In this document: positions 34,492 to 42,507 of the stretch, one piece after another
Position numbering within the stretch: position 1 is the stretch's first letter
Layout of the letters: every line of letters begins with the position of its first letter
DNA from: [Actinomadura] parvosata subsp. kistnae
Lineage (GTDB): Bacteria; Actinomycetota; Actinomycetes; Streptosporangiales; Streptosporangiaceae
Direction: 5' to 3'
Length of the DNA stretch: 64,000 bases
Assembly (NCBI RefSeq): GCF_900323885.1
Contig: NZ_OOHJ01000018.1
Location: 4,203,001 to 4,267,000, forward strand
The notes under the pieces: generated by a model
Databases searched by the model: none
What the model was told of the DNA's origin: nothing
Seen by the model: only the letters and a program-made list of their open reading frames with translations
Translations under genes and position numbers: made by a program

Positions 34492-35601
34492 ATGAAGATC
34501 GGCGTTCCAGCCGAGGTCAAGAACCACGAGTATCGCGTCGCCGTCACCCCGGCCGGCGTGCACGAGCTGGTGCGCAACGGGCACGACGTCACCGTACAGC
34601 GGGGCGCCGGCCTGGGCTCGCAGATCACGGACGAGGAGTATCTCTCGGCCGGTGCCAAGATCCTGGACAGCGCCGACGCCGTCTGGGCCGAGGCGGACAT
34701 GGTGCTCAAGGTGAAGGAGCCGATCGCCGAGGAGTACCACCGGCTGCGCGAGGGGCTGGTGCTGTTCACGTACCTGCACCTGGCCGCCTCCCGGCCGTGC
34801 ACCGACGCGCTGCTGAGCGCGCGGACCACGGGCATCGCGTACGAGACGGTGCAGGTCGGCAACGCGCTGCCGTTGCTCGCCCCCATGTCGGAGGTGGCCG
34901 GTCGCCTGGCGCCGCAGGTGGGCGCGTACAACCTGATGCGCTTCAACGGCGGCAGGGGCATCCTGCCGGGCGGCGTGCCGGGCGTGGCGCCGGCGAAGGT
35001 GGTCGTGATCGGCGGCGGCGTGTCCGGGCTGAACGCCGCGCAGATCGCGGTCGGCATGGGCGCCGACGTCACCGTCCTCGACACGAACGTGGACCGGCTG
35101 CGCCACATCGACGCCATCTACCAGGGCCGGCTCAAGACGCTCGTGTCGACGGCGTACGCGATCGAGCAGGAGGTGCTGCAGGCGGACCTGGTCATCGGCG
35201 CGGTGCTGATCCCCGGCGCCAAGGCTCCCACGCTGGTCTCGAACGACCTGGTCAGCCGCATGAAGCCGGGCTCCGTGCTGGTGGACATCGCCATCGACCA
35301 GGGCGGCTGCTTCGAGGACTCGCGCCCGACGACGCACGCCGAGCCGACGTACAAGGTGCACGAGTCGGTCTTCTACTGCGTGGCGAACATGCCGGGCTCC
35401 GTGGCCAACACCTCCACCTACGCCCTGACCAACGCGACCCTCCCGTACGCGGTCAAGCTGGCCAACCTGGGCTGGCGGGATGCGATCAGGTCGGACGCGG
35501 GCCTGGCGGGCGGGCTCAACACGCACGGCGGCAGGCTGACGAACGAGCCGGTCGCGCAGGCGCTCGGCCTGCCGTACACGCCGGTGTCCGAGCTGGTGTG
35601 A
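34492..35601 (+). CDS. ald: Alanine dehydrogenase
   Basis: Converts L-alanine, NAD+ and water to pyruvate, ammonia and NADH. The 369 residues match the family length. MKIGVPAEVKNHEYRVAVTP starts the protein; the substrate lysine is in KVKEPI and the histidine in YLHLAAS; the NAD loop is VVVIGGGVSGLNAAQIA; the catalytic Asp is in VDIAIDQGGCFEDSRPT. It probably forms a unit with the upstream aminotransferase, regenerating pyruvate. The 85 bp after the stop contain a partial duplication of the gene's 3' end (GAGCTGGTGTGACG twice). Confidence 0.95.
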   Translation: MKIGVPAEVKNHEYRVAVTPAGVHELVRNGHDVTVQRGAGLGSQITDEEYLSAGAKILDSADAVWAEADMVLKVKEPIAEEYHRLREGLVLFTYLHLAASRPCTDALLSARTTGIAYETVQVGNALPLLAPMSEVAGRLAPQVGAYNLMRFNGGRGILPGGVPGVAPAKVVVIGGGVSGLNAAQIAVGMGADVTVLDTNVDRLRHIDAIYQGRLKTLVSTAYAIEQEVLQADLVIGAVLIPGAKAPTLVSNDLVSRMKPGSVLVDIAIDQGGCFEDSRPTTHAEPTYKVHESVFYCVANMPGSVANTSTYALTNATLPYAVKLANLGWRDAIRSDAGLAGGLNTHGGRLTNEPVAQALGLPYTPVSELV

Positions 35602-35686
35602 CGGCCGGTGTCGGAGCTGGCGTCCGAGCTGGTGTGACGAGGGTGCGGGCTCAGCGGGTGCCGGGCCGCCGGCGCAGGGTGCGGGC

Positions 35687-37072
35687 CTAGCGGATCCCGA
35701 GTCGCCAGCGCAGGTCGCGGGCGGTCACCAGGACGTGCTGGAGCTCCGCCGGGCTGGGCCAGGGCGCGCTGCCGGGCCGGACGAGCGCCCCGCGTACCGA
35801 CGCGAGGTGCTCGATGGCGCTGGCGTGCGCGCCGCTGCGCTCCGCGAGCCAGGCCAGCACGTCGGAGTGGTCGTGCAGCGGCCTGGTCACCAGGTCCCAG
35901 GTGGCGAGCACCTCGGCGAGGTCGGCGACCCGCAGCTCGGCCTCGCCGCGGCGCGCGGTGGCCGCCGCGGCCAGCTCGGCGCGGGCGGTCAGCTCGGGCT
36001 CGGCGGGCCGGGCCCAGGAGGGCGGCGGCGGGTCGGCCAGCCACTTCTGTGCCTCGCCGTGCGCTCCGGCGACCGACAGCAGCCCGCCCAGCTCGACGGC
36101 GGCCCTGTGGTGCCCGGCCCGGGCCGCCTGGCGGAACCAGTGCTGCCCGCCCGCCAGGTCCCCGAACTCGGCGATGAGCAGCAGCCCGTAGTTGAACGCC
36201 GATTCGGCGTCCCCGCCGGCGGCCGCCCGCCCGAACCAGTGGCTGGCGGCCGCGGTGTCGTCCAGTTCCACACAGACGAACCCGGACATGCGCTGGTCGT
36301 AGGCGCGGCCGGCGTTCGCGGCCTGCTCGAACCAGGCGCGCGCGGCCCGCAGGTCACCCCGCGACAGGGCCACGCCGCCGAGCCGGGAGGCGGCGCCGGC
36401 GTGCTCGCTCCTGGCGGCCAGCCGGTAGTATGCCTCGGCGCCCTCCGGGTCGCGGCTGGCGTGCAGGTACAGGCCCAGGCAGTAGGCGGCGTCGGCGTGC
36501 CCGCCCCTGGCCGCGCACTCCCACCAGTGGACGGCCTCCGCGTCCTCGCCCGCGCAGTACGCCAGGAACCCCAGGTCGTGGGCCGAGGCCGCGTCGCCGC
36601 CCTCGGCCGCCCTGCGGTGCCATTCGCGGGCGTGCCCGGGATCGCCGGCGTCCTCGCACATCAGCGCCAGCCTGCGGGCGGCCGTCCTGGACCCAGCCAT
36701 GGCCGCGCTCTCGAACCAGACCCTGGCCGCGCCGACGTCGCCGCGCTGCTCCAGCAGCAGGAGCGCCAGGTTCGTGGCGGCTTCGGCGTCGCCGGTGCTG
36801 GCGGCGGCCTCGTACCAGGTGACGGCGTCCTCCAGGCTGCCGTGTTTCTCGTGCCAGATGCCCAGGTTGTAGGCGCTGTCGACGTTGCCGCCCGCGGCGG
36901 CGCGCTCCCACCAGTGCCGGGCGGCCGCGCGGTCGCCGTGCTGGGCGAAGAGCTTGCCGAGCCGGTGCGCGGCCTGGGCGTCGCCCGCCTGCGCGGCGGC
37001 CATCAGCTCGGGCTCGTCACCCACGCGCGGCGCCGGTACGGACGGCACCCCCACCTCTCCTTGCCAGGACAT
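35687..37072 (-). CDS. Sel1/TPR-repeat protein
   Basis: A 461-residue scaffold protein built of about nine Sel1-like repeats of 36 residues (for example AARHWWERAAAGGNVDSAYN, AVTWYEAAASTGDAEAATN), ending about residue 350. A Pro-rich hinge and an extra helical domain (residues 370-461) follow. No signal peptide or catalytic motif is seen. Such proteins mediate protein-protein contacts in signalling. It is convergent with ald. Confidence 0.85.
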   Translation of the reverse strand: MSWQGEVGVPSVPAPRVGDEPELMAAAQAGDAQAAHRLGKLFAQHGDRAAARHWWERAAAGGNVDSAYNLGIWHEKHGSLEDAVTWYEAAASTGDAEAATNLALLLLEQRGDVGAARVWFESAAMAGSRTAARRLALMCEDAGDPGHAREWHRRAAEGGDAASAHDLGFLAYCAGEDAEAVHWWECAARGGHADAAYCLGLYLHASRDPEGAEAYYRLAARSEHAGAASRLGGVALSRGDLRAARAWFEQAANAGRAYDQRMSGFVCVELDDTAAASHWFGRAAAGGDAESAFNYGLLLIAEFGDLAGGQHWFRQAARAGHHRAAVELGGLLSVAGAHGEAQKWLADPPPPSWARPAEPELTARAELAAAATARRGEAELRVADLAEVLATWDLVTRPLHDHSDVLAWLAERSGAHASAIEHLASVRGALVRPGSAPWPSPAELQHVLVTARDLRWRLGIR

Positions 37073-37148
37073 GGCGACAGAGTGGCACGTGATCGCCCGA
37101 TCGCGAACGGTAATCGCCGAAGCCTCTGGGACGAATGAGAGGAAGTCT

Positions 37149-38030
37149 CTAAGAGAACTGGATGAAGCCGGTGTACATGCCCATCCCGCAGACGTAGCGC
37201 AGCGAGCCCGCGGGCTGCGGCGGCAGCCGTACGGTGGCGGGGAGCGCGAGGTCGCGCCCGCCGATCGAGACGGTGTCGGTGCAGCCCCGGCCAGCGACCT
37301 TGAAGATCACCTCGACGGGCACGCCGGCCCGCGCGGTCACGATGGCGGGCCGGTAGCCCTCGCGGGTGGCCCACACGGTGACCGTCGTCGCGCCGGTCTC
37401 CGTGGTGGCGGGTGCGGCGGGGACGGCGAGCCAGCCGCCCAGGTTGACGCCGGCCGCCGCGGTCCACAGGCCGGCCCCCACGGCGACGACTCCGGCCCAG
37501 CGGGCCAGCCGGGTGCGGGAGACGCGCCGCAGCACGTACCCGAGCAGCGCGAACGCGGGTGCGGTGCCGGCCACGAACCCCGCCATGGCCGCGGCGCCCG
37601 CCAGCGGCGAGCCGCTGGAGACGGCGATCATCTCGACGCCGAGCGTCACCCCGCAGGGCACGAGGATGGTGGCCGCGCCGAGCAGCGGCGCCCGGTAGCG
37701 GGACGGCGGCGCGGGCTCGGGCGCGGTGCGGCACCGGCGCCGCATGAGCCGGATCGCGAAGCCGATCACGGTGATGCCGGCGATGACCAGCAGCACCGCC
37801 CTGGCCTGCGGCGGCAGGCTGACGGCCGAGCCGAGCAGCCCGAGCAGCGCCCCTGTCGTGGTGTACGAGGCCAGCCGCCCGGCCAGGAACCAGGCCACGA
37901 GCGCGGGGTCCCGCCCCTGGCGGCCGTCGGCGAGCCCCATGAGTAGCCCGCCCTGCGCCGCGGTGCACGTGGCGGTGCCGGCGACGAGGCCGGCGGCCAC
38001 CCCGCCGGCCAGCAGGGTGAGGGTCTGCAC
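37149..38030 (-). CDS. TauE/DsbD-like membrane protein with C-terminal cupredoxin-like domain
   Basis: A 293-residue protein. Residues 1-215 hold about six helices of the sulphite-exporter/cytochrome-biogenesis type, with VAGTATCTAAQGGLLMGLAD near the N-terminus and a second Cys in ILVPCGVTLG. Residues 225-293 look like an EfeO/cupredoxin-type beta domain (TREGYRPAIVTARAGVPVEV) with potential metal ligands Cys and Met in VCGMGMYTGF. A role in copper or other metal handling is likely. The GTG at 38030 sits immediately after the stop of the Cys-rich small protein gene. Confidence 0.8.
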   Translation of the reverse strand: MQTLTLLAGGVAAGLVAGTATCTAAQGGLLMGLADGRQGRDPALVAWFLAGRLASYTTTGALLGLLGSAVSLPPQARAVLLVIAGITVIGFAIRLMRRRCRTAPEPAPPSRYRAPLLGAATILVPCGVTLGVEMIAVSSGSPLAGAAAMAGFVAGTAPAFALLGYVLRRVSRTRLARWAGVVAVGAGLWTAAAGVNLGGWLAVPAAPATTETGATTVTVWATREGYRPAIVTARAGVPVEVIFKVAGRGCTDTVSIGGRDLALPATVRLPPQPAGSLRYVCGMGMYTGFIQFS

Positions 38031-38032
38031 GG

Positions 38033-38233
38033 TCAGCGGGCGGGCGCCAGGTCGTCGAGCGCGCCGCTCCTGGCGGCCTCGACGATGGAGCCGAGCTGAT
38101 CGAGGCTCATCTCCACGCGCTGCCCGAAGTCGTCGACGATGACGACCCGGCGCTCGGCGGGGGCGGCCTCGTCGACGAACAGCTCGGGGCAGCCGCAACC
38201 GCACTGGCCGCAGAACTTGGCGATGGACCGCAT
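38033..38233 (-). CDS. Small Cys-rich protein, possible metal-handling partner
   Basis: A 66-residue protein starting MRSIAKFCGQCGCGCPELFV, with four cysteines within nine residues, then an acidic C-terminus (VVIVDDFGQRVEMSLDQLGS). The cluster could bind zinc, copper or an Fe-S centre. It is directly coupled to the TauE-like gene. Two adjacent ATGs exist at 38236 and 38233; GTGAGGA spacing favours the second. A GTTAC/GTAAC inverted repeat (38261-38277) lies in its promoter. It belongs to no family I can name. Confidence 0.75.
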   Translation of the reverse strand: MRSIAKFCGQCGCGCPELFVDEAAPAERRVVIVDDFGQRVEMSLDQLGSIVEAARSGALDDLAPAR

Positions 38234-38260
38234 CATCGTCCTCACTCTCTCTCGGGCCGT

Positions 38261-38277
38261 GTTACTCGCAAGGTAAC
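38261..38277. promoter_or_regulatory. GTTAC-N7-GTAAC inverted repeat upstream of the Cys-rich/TauE pair
   Basis: The repeat lies 28 bp upstream of the small gene start on its promoter side. Operator assignment is by position only. Confidence 0.3.
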
Positions 38278-38326
38278 GCGGGCTCCCGGATGCGGCCAGT
38301 GACAGTTGTCGCACTGATGGTGACGT

Positions 38327-38602
38327 TTAGGATGATCCGCCCCTGAGAACAGACATCCTTTCGAAGTACTCGTCGTCGGTCATCTCGCCGCGGGCGTACC
38401 GCTCGGCGAGGATCTGCTCGGCGGACGCCGTGGGCGAGGCGGCCTGGGCGGGCGCCCGGCGCGGCCCCCACCAGCCCCTTCGCCAGCTCAGCACGGCCAG
38501 CGCGATGAAGCCGACCCAGAGCAGGCCCCAGATGATCGGGAAAATCGGTGCTATGCCTCCGGCGGCGCCCCAGTGCGGGCCCGCCACGATCAGAGTGTCC
38601 AT
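38327..38602 (-). CDS. Membrane-anchored SHOCT-domain protein
   Basis: A 91-residue protein with one membrane helix (IFPIIWGLLWVGFIALAVLS, about 20-40), a basic spacer (WRRGWWGPRR), and a C-terminal SHOCT motif (AEQILAERYARGEMTDDEYF). SHOCT modules are short oligomerisation elements in small membrane proteins. GGAGGAGA precedes the ATG. No function is known. Confidence 0.85.
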   Translation of the reverse strand: MDTLIVAGPHWGAAGGIAPIFPIIWGLLWVGFIALAVLSWRRGWWGPRRAPAQAASPTASAEQILAERYARGEMTDDEYFERMSVLRGGSS

Positions 38603-38695
38603 GTCTCCTCCTTGACGTGTACCTCAAGGGTCGCCGGAGGAGCCGCGCGGCGAATCGGACGGCGGGCGCTGCTCGCGCTGCGCCCGCCGGAGTGC

Positions 38696-39661
38696 TCAGG
38701 CGGGCCGGCCGTACGACAGCGGGGGTAGGGCGCCGGTGCGTTTCATCGTCCTCAGGACGGGGGCGGTCTCCAGCGTCTGGACGGCGTCGAGGGCGCTGAC
38801 CCGCTCGGTGAGGTAGCGGTACAGGGCGGCGCTGTCGCGGCACAGGGCGGTGGCGAGCAGGTTCGCGGGGCCGGTGGTGACGGCGGCGAAGGCGATCTCG
38901 GGGTGGCCGGCCAGCGTCGTGGCCACGTCCAGCAGTGCGGACGGGCGTACGGACATCCACAGCCGGGCCTCGGAGCGGTAGCCGAGCAGCCTGGGGGAGT
39001 AGTCGAGCTGGACGTTGACCGCGCCGGACGCCCTGAGCAGGGCCAGGCGGCGCTTGACGGTGGCCTCCGACCAGCCGGTGGCCGCGGCCAGCTCGGCGTG
39101 GCCGGCCCGCCCGTCCCTGGCCAGCACGGCGGCGAGCCGGTGGTCCTCCTCCTTCAGGACGATCTCGCGGCGCTCGGCGGGCGGTGGGCGCAGCGCGTCG
39201 GCCTGCTCGGGCGTCAGCGCCGCCAGGCCCGGCCAGCCGTCGGGCAGCGCGAAGCCGCGCAGGAGCAGGTGCGCGGTCATGCCCAGCACGCGGGCGGTCC
39301 TCGGCAGCCGCTCCAGCAGGACCGGGTCGGGGGACTGGGTGAAGCAGGAGATCTCGGTGCCGCCGGACAGCAGGTGCACCCAGTACGCGTCCGGCCGCCT
39401 GGCCAGGGCCTCGGCGATGGCGGGGCCGGCGTCGGGGGTGCAGCGGACGCGGACGGTCCACGGCTCGTACCCGAGCAGCGCCCCGTCCACCCCGCCCACG
39501 ACCCTGATCACCCCGCCCGCCACCAGCCTGCGGTAGCGGCGGGCCACGGTCTGCTCGGAGACGCCGAGCACGGCGGCGATCCTGGCGAACGGCGCGCGGC
39601 CGTCGAGCTGCAACGCGTGGATCAGGCCCCGGTCGATGGCGTCCAGTGTGGCGGATTCCAT
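38696..39661 (-). CDS. Two-domain Lrp/AsnC-family regulator
   Basis: A 321-residue protein made of two Lrp/AsnC units: an HTH (IDRGLIHALQLDGRAPFARI, GVSEQTVARRYRRL) with a RAM domain, then a second HTH (HRLAAVLARDGRAGHAELAA, TGWSEATVKRRL) with a second RAM domain. Usual Lrp proteins have one unit of about 150 residues. It diverges from the NmrA-like gene 86 bp away. The ATG at 39661 is chosen over a TTG two codons before. Confidence 0.9.
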   Translation of the reverse strand: MESATLDAIDRGLIHALQLDGRAPFARIAAVLGVSEQTVARRYRRLVAGGVIRVVGGVDGALLGYEPWTVRVRCTPDAGPAIAEALARRPDAYWVHLLSGGTEISCFTQSPDPVLLERLPRTARVLGMTAHLLLRGFALPDGWPGLAALTPEQADALRPPPAERREIVLKEEDHRLAAVLARDGRAGHAELAAATGWSEATVKRRLALLRASGAVNVQLDYSPRLLGYRSEARLWMSVRPSALLDVATTLAGHPEIAFAAVTTGPANLLATALCRDSAALYRYLTERVSALDAVQTLETAPVLRTMKRTGALPPLSYGRPA

Positions 39662-39747
39662 CGTCAAAGCGTATCCGGATGGAGGAAAACCGCCATCCCG
39701 ACGCCAGAAGTGGGAGGCGGGCGGCCGGGCGGGCCAGCCTGGACGGC

Positions 39748-40581
39748 ATGATCCTCGTGACTGGAGCCACCGGCAACGTCGGACGCCAGATCGTCCGCCA
39801 GCTCGTCGCCGCGGGCCACCCCGTACGCGCCCTGACCAGGAACCCGGGCACCGCCCGCCTCCCGCAGGCCGCGCAGGTCGTCAAGGGCGGCCTGGAGACC
39901 ATCGACCAGTGCCTCGAAGGCGTGGAGTCCGTCTTCCTCATGTGGCCCTTCCACACGGCGGAGGCCGCCCCCGCGGTCGTCTCCGCCCTCGCCCGGCACG
40001 CCCGCCGCGTCGTCCTGCTCTCCTCGGGAGCGGTACGCGACCAGCCCGACTCCTTGGTGGGCCGCTCGCACCGCGAGCTGGAGCAGCGGGTCGAGCAGTC
40101 GGGCCTGGCCTGGACCACGCTGTGGCCCAGCACGTTCGCCGCGAACGCGCTGTGGTGGGCCGACCAGGTCCGCGCCGGCGACGTGGTGCGCGGCGCGTTC
40201 GGCGCGCTGCCGATGGCGATGCTGCACGAGAGCGACATCGCCGCCGTCGCCGTGCGGGCCCTCACCTCCGGCGGGCACGAGGGCGCCCGCTACGAGCTGA
40301 CCGGCCCGGAGGTGCTGACCCAGGCCGAGCAGGTACGGATCCTCGGCCGGGCGCTCGGCCGCCCGCTGCGCTGGCAGGAGCTCACCCGGGAGGAGGAGCG
40401 GCGGCGGCTGCTGGCCGACGACGGCTTCCCCGACGCGTTCGTGGACGAGCTGCTCGACGGCTACGCCCGCATGCTCGACGGCCCGCCGCCGGCCCTGACG
40501 AGCACGGTCGAGGAGGTCACGGGCCGCCCGCCGCGCACCTTCGCGCAGTGGGCGGCCGACCACGCGGCCGACTTCCGGTGA
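39748..40581 (+). CDS. NmrA-like NAD(P)-binding protein
   Basis: A 277-residue protein with MILVTGATGNVGRQIVRQL at the N-terminus and WTTLWPSTFAANALWWADQV in the middle, the same family and layout as the protein at 23595-24437. The active-site YxxxK is not obvious. It diverges from the double Lrp regulator, its probable controller. Substrate unknown. Confidence 0.88.
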   Translation: MILVTGATGNVGRQIVRQLVAAGHPVRALTRNPGTARLPQAAQVVKGGLETIDQCLEGVESVFLMWPFHTAEAAPAVVSALARHARRVVLLSSGAVRDQPDSLVGRSHRELEQRVEQSGLAWTTLWPSTFAANALWWADQVRAGDVVRGAFGALPMAMLHESDIAAVAVRALTSGGHEGARYELTGPEVLTQAEQVRILGRALGRPLRWQELTREEERRRLLADDGFPDAFVDELLDGYARMLDGPPPALTSTVEEVTGRPPRTFAQWAADHAADFR

Positions 40582-40617
40582 CTAGGCCTATGATCGGGCC
40601 GGTGATCCGGCCGGTGA

Positions 40618-40989
40618 TCAGCGCAGGCAGAACTCGTTGCCTTCGGGGTCGGCCAGCACCGTCCAGTCGTCGTGGGTGCGCACCAGCTCGGCCCCGAGCC
40701 CGAGCAGCCGCTCCATCTCGGCGTCGGGGTCGTCGGCCCGCAGGTCGAGGTGGAGCCGGTTCTTGACGATCTTGCGTTCGGGCACCCGCTGGAACCACAG
40801 CCGCACCGGGCCGCCCTCGACGAGCACGGTCGGGTCGTCCTCGGGGTCGTCGACGCCGATGGAGCGCAGGCGGGCCAGCTCGGCCTCGTCGTAGGGCGCC
40901 ACCTCGTACGCGTCGAGCGCCGCCGCCCAGAACCGCGCCAGCGACGCCGGATGCCGGCAGTCGATCACCACGTCACGCAGCTCGACCAT
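40618..40989 (-). CDS. VOC/glyoxalase-like protein
   Basis: A 123-residue protein of the glyoxalase-like (VOC) fold: MVELRDVVIDCRHPASLARF, NRLHLDLRADDPDAEMERLL, then VLADPEGNEFCL. The DPEGNEFCL end and the HLDL histidine fit the metal-site pattern. The start overlaps the upstream methyltransferase by 17 bp and the two are translationally coupled. Substrate unknown. Confidence 0.88.
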   Translation of the reverse strand: MVELRDVVIDCRHPASLARFWAAALDAYEVAPYDEAELARLRSIGVDDPEDDPTVLVEGGPVRLWFQRVPERKIVKNRLHLDLRADDPDAEMERLLGLGAELVRTHDDWTVLADPEGNEFCLR

Positions 40990-41737
40990 CAGGTTTCCTC
41001 GCCTCGATCAGGAACCGGGCGGAGTGGGCCACGAACGGCCCCTCCGCCTCGATCCGCTCGTGCAGTGCGCGCAGCTTCCCGGAGAAGCGCTCCACCGAGA
41101 ACCCGGGCACGATCCAGATCACCTTCCGCAGGAAGTAGATGACGGCCCCGATGTCGCCGAACTCCATGCGCAGCCGCTCGGAGCGCAGGTCCACCACCTC
41201 CAGCCCGGCGGCCTGCGCCGCGGCCCGGGCGCGGGCGGGGTCGCGGTGGCCGGCGTCGTGGGGGCCGAGGAAGTGCTCCGACAGCTCGTACACGCTGCCG
41301 GGCCCGACCTGCTGGGAGAAGTAGGAGCCGCCGGGGCGCAGCACGCGGGCGATCTCCGCCCACCACGTGGCCACCGGATGGCGGCTGGTGACCAGGTCGA
41401 AGGCCGCGTCGGCGAACGGCAGGCGCGGCTCCTCGTCGTCGGCCACCACCCACGCGCCGCGCGGGCGCAGCCGGGAGGCGGCCAGCCGCAGGTTGGGCGG
41501 CCAGGACTCGGTGGCCACGGTCACCGGCGGCAGCGCGGGCAGCCCGGCCAGGATCTCGCCGCCGCCGGTCTGGATGTCGAGGGCGGCCGACGCCCGCGCC
41601 ATGCGCTCGCCCAGGAGCCGGGCGTATCCCCAGGAGGGCCGCTCCTCGGTGGCCCGCCCGTCGAGCCAGGAGAAGTCCCAGCCGTCGACCGGCACGGTGG
41701 CGGCCTCGCGGACCAGATCGTCGTACGTGCGCCCCAT
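40973..41737 (-). CDS. SAM-dependent methyltransferase
   Basis: A 254-residue class I methyltransferase. The SAM site reads ALDIQTGGGEILAGL, with the acidic residue after strand 2 (VVADDEEPRLPFADAAFDLV) and then ARVLRPGGSYFSQQ. Several actinobacterial relatives are annotated only by fold. It is co-transcribed with the VOC gene. Confidence 0.85.
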   Translation of the reverse strand: MGRTYDDLVREAATVPVDGWDFSWLDGRATEERPSWGYARLLGERMARASAALDIQTGGGEILAGLPALPPVTVATESWPPNLRLAASRLRPRGAWVVADDEEPRLPFADAAFDLVTSRHPVATWWAEIARVLRPGGSYFSQQVGPGSVYELSEHFLGPHDAGHRDPARARAAAQAAGLEVVDLRSERLRMEFGDIGAVIYFLRKVIWIVPGFSVERFSGKLRALHERIEAEGPFVAHSARFLIEARKPDGRAA

Positions 41738-41784
41738 GCTCCGACCATGTCAGCGGCCGGGGCCGGAGATCAACCACATTTCTT

Positions 41785-42240
41785 TCACGCGAGGCGGGCC
41801 CGGATCGCGGCGCGATCGATGCCGAGCTGGTCGACGAGCTGCGCGACGGGGTCGGGGCTCTTCTGGGCGAGCAGGCCGAGCGCCAGGTGCCGGGGCACCT
41901 CGGCGTCCCTGGTCTTGACGGTCGTGGCCTTGATGGCCTGGTTGAGCACGGCCCTGGCGCTGGAGGTCAGCGCGGTGGCGGGGACGGCCGGGTGCTTGCG
42001 CGGCGTGTCGGGCAGCTCGCCCACCTCCAGCCCCAGCATGCGCAGCGCGGCGCGGTCGAGCTGCTCCAGCGCGGCGCGGGCGGCGGCCAGGTCGACGCCG
42101 AGCGCCCGCGCCGCCTCGTCGTGGTGCAGGAGGCCGAGCAGCAGGTGCTCGGTGCCCAGCCGCCGGTCGCCGCGCAGCCTGGCCTCCTCGAACGCGGCCT
42201 TGACGATCACCGTCACCGAGCTCTTCTGCCTGCCGAACAT
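41785..42240 (-). CDS. Stand-alone Clp N-terminal domain protein
   Basis: A 151-residue protein consisting of two Clp-N repeats (VKAAFEEARLRGDRRLGTEH, LLLGLLHHDEAARALGVDLA; ALTSSARAVLNQAIKATTVK, HLALGLLAQKSPDPVAQLVD) with no AAA ATPase module. Such proteins can act as ClpC adaptors or anti-adaptors. The ATG at 42240 follows GAGGGGG at six bases; an ATG at 42255 overlaps the HTH stop but has a weaker site. It is the second gene of a two-gene unit with the HTH protein. Confidence 0.85.
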   Translation of the reverse strand: MFGRQKSSVTVIVKAAFEEARLRGDRRLGTEHLLLGLLHHDEAARALGVDLAAARAALEQLDRAALRMLGLEVGELPDTPRKHPAVPATALTSSARAVLNQAIKATTVKTRDAEVPRHLALGLLAQKSPDPVAQLVDQLGIDRAAIRARLA

Positions 42241-42251
42241 CGTCAGCCCCC

Positions 42252-42455
42252 TCATTTCCCGTATTTGGCGTGCACCGACTGCCGTGACATGCCGAGCGCG
42301 TCGCCGATCTGCTCCCAGGTCCAGCCCTGCTCCCTGGCCAGTGCCACGGACACCGCCTCGACCTGCTCGGCCAGCCGGTGCAGCGCTCCGACCGCGCGCA
42401 GGCCCATGGCGGGGTCGTTGGCGCGGATCCGCTCGGTCAGCTCTGTAACGTCCAC
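42252..42455 (-). CDS. Small helix-turn-helix protein
   Basis: A 67-residue protein ending GWTWEQIGDALGMSRQSVHA, a clear HTH, after an N-terminal helix (LHRLAEQVEAVSVALAREQ) for dimerisation. Pairs of this type with a Clp-N protein occur in actinobacteria. The GTG is seven bases after a TAGCCT -10 box, so the message is probably leaderless. It is the best candidate to bind the large inverted repeat in its own promoter. Confidence 0.85.
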   Translation of the reverse strand: MDVTELTERIRANDPAMGLRAVGALHRLAEQVEAVSVALAREQGWTWEQIGDALGMSRQSVHAKYGK

Positions 42456-42458
42456 GTT

Positions 42459-42504
42459 TGTCAGGCTAGATTGACAAGCGCGATTTTGTCAATCTAGCCT
42501 GACA
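42459..42504. promoter_or_regulatory. Symmetric divergent promoter with 19-bp inverted repeat
   Basis: Perfect 19-bp arms (42459-42477 and 42486-42504) flank 8 bp. Each arm has TTGTCA and TGACA half-sites. The symmetry places TTGACA-18 bp-TAGCCT on both strands: plus -35 at 42471-42476 and -10 at 42495-42500, ATG at 42508; minus -35 at 42487-42492 and -10 at 42463-42468, GTG at 42455. Both starts lie seven bases from their -10 box, so both messages are probably leaderless and a single bound repressor would cover both promoters. Confidence 0.85.
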
Positions 42505-42507
42505 GGC

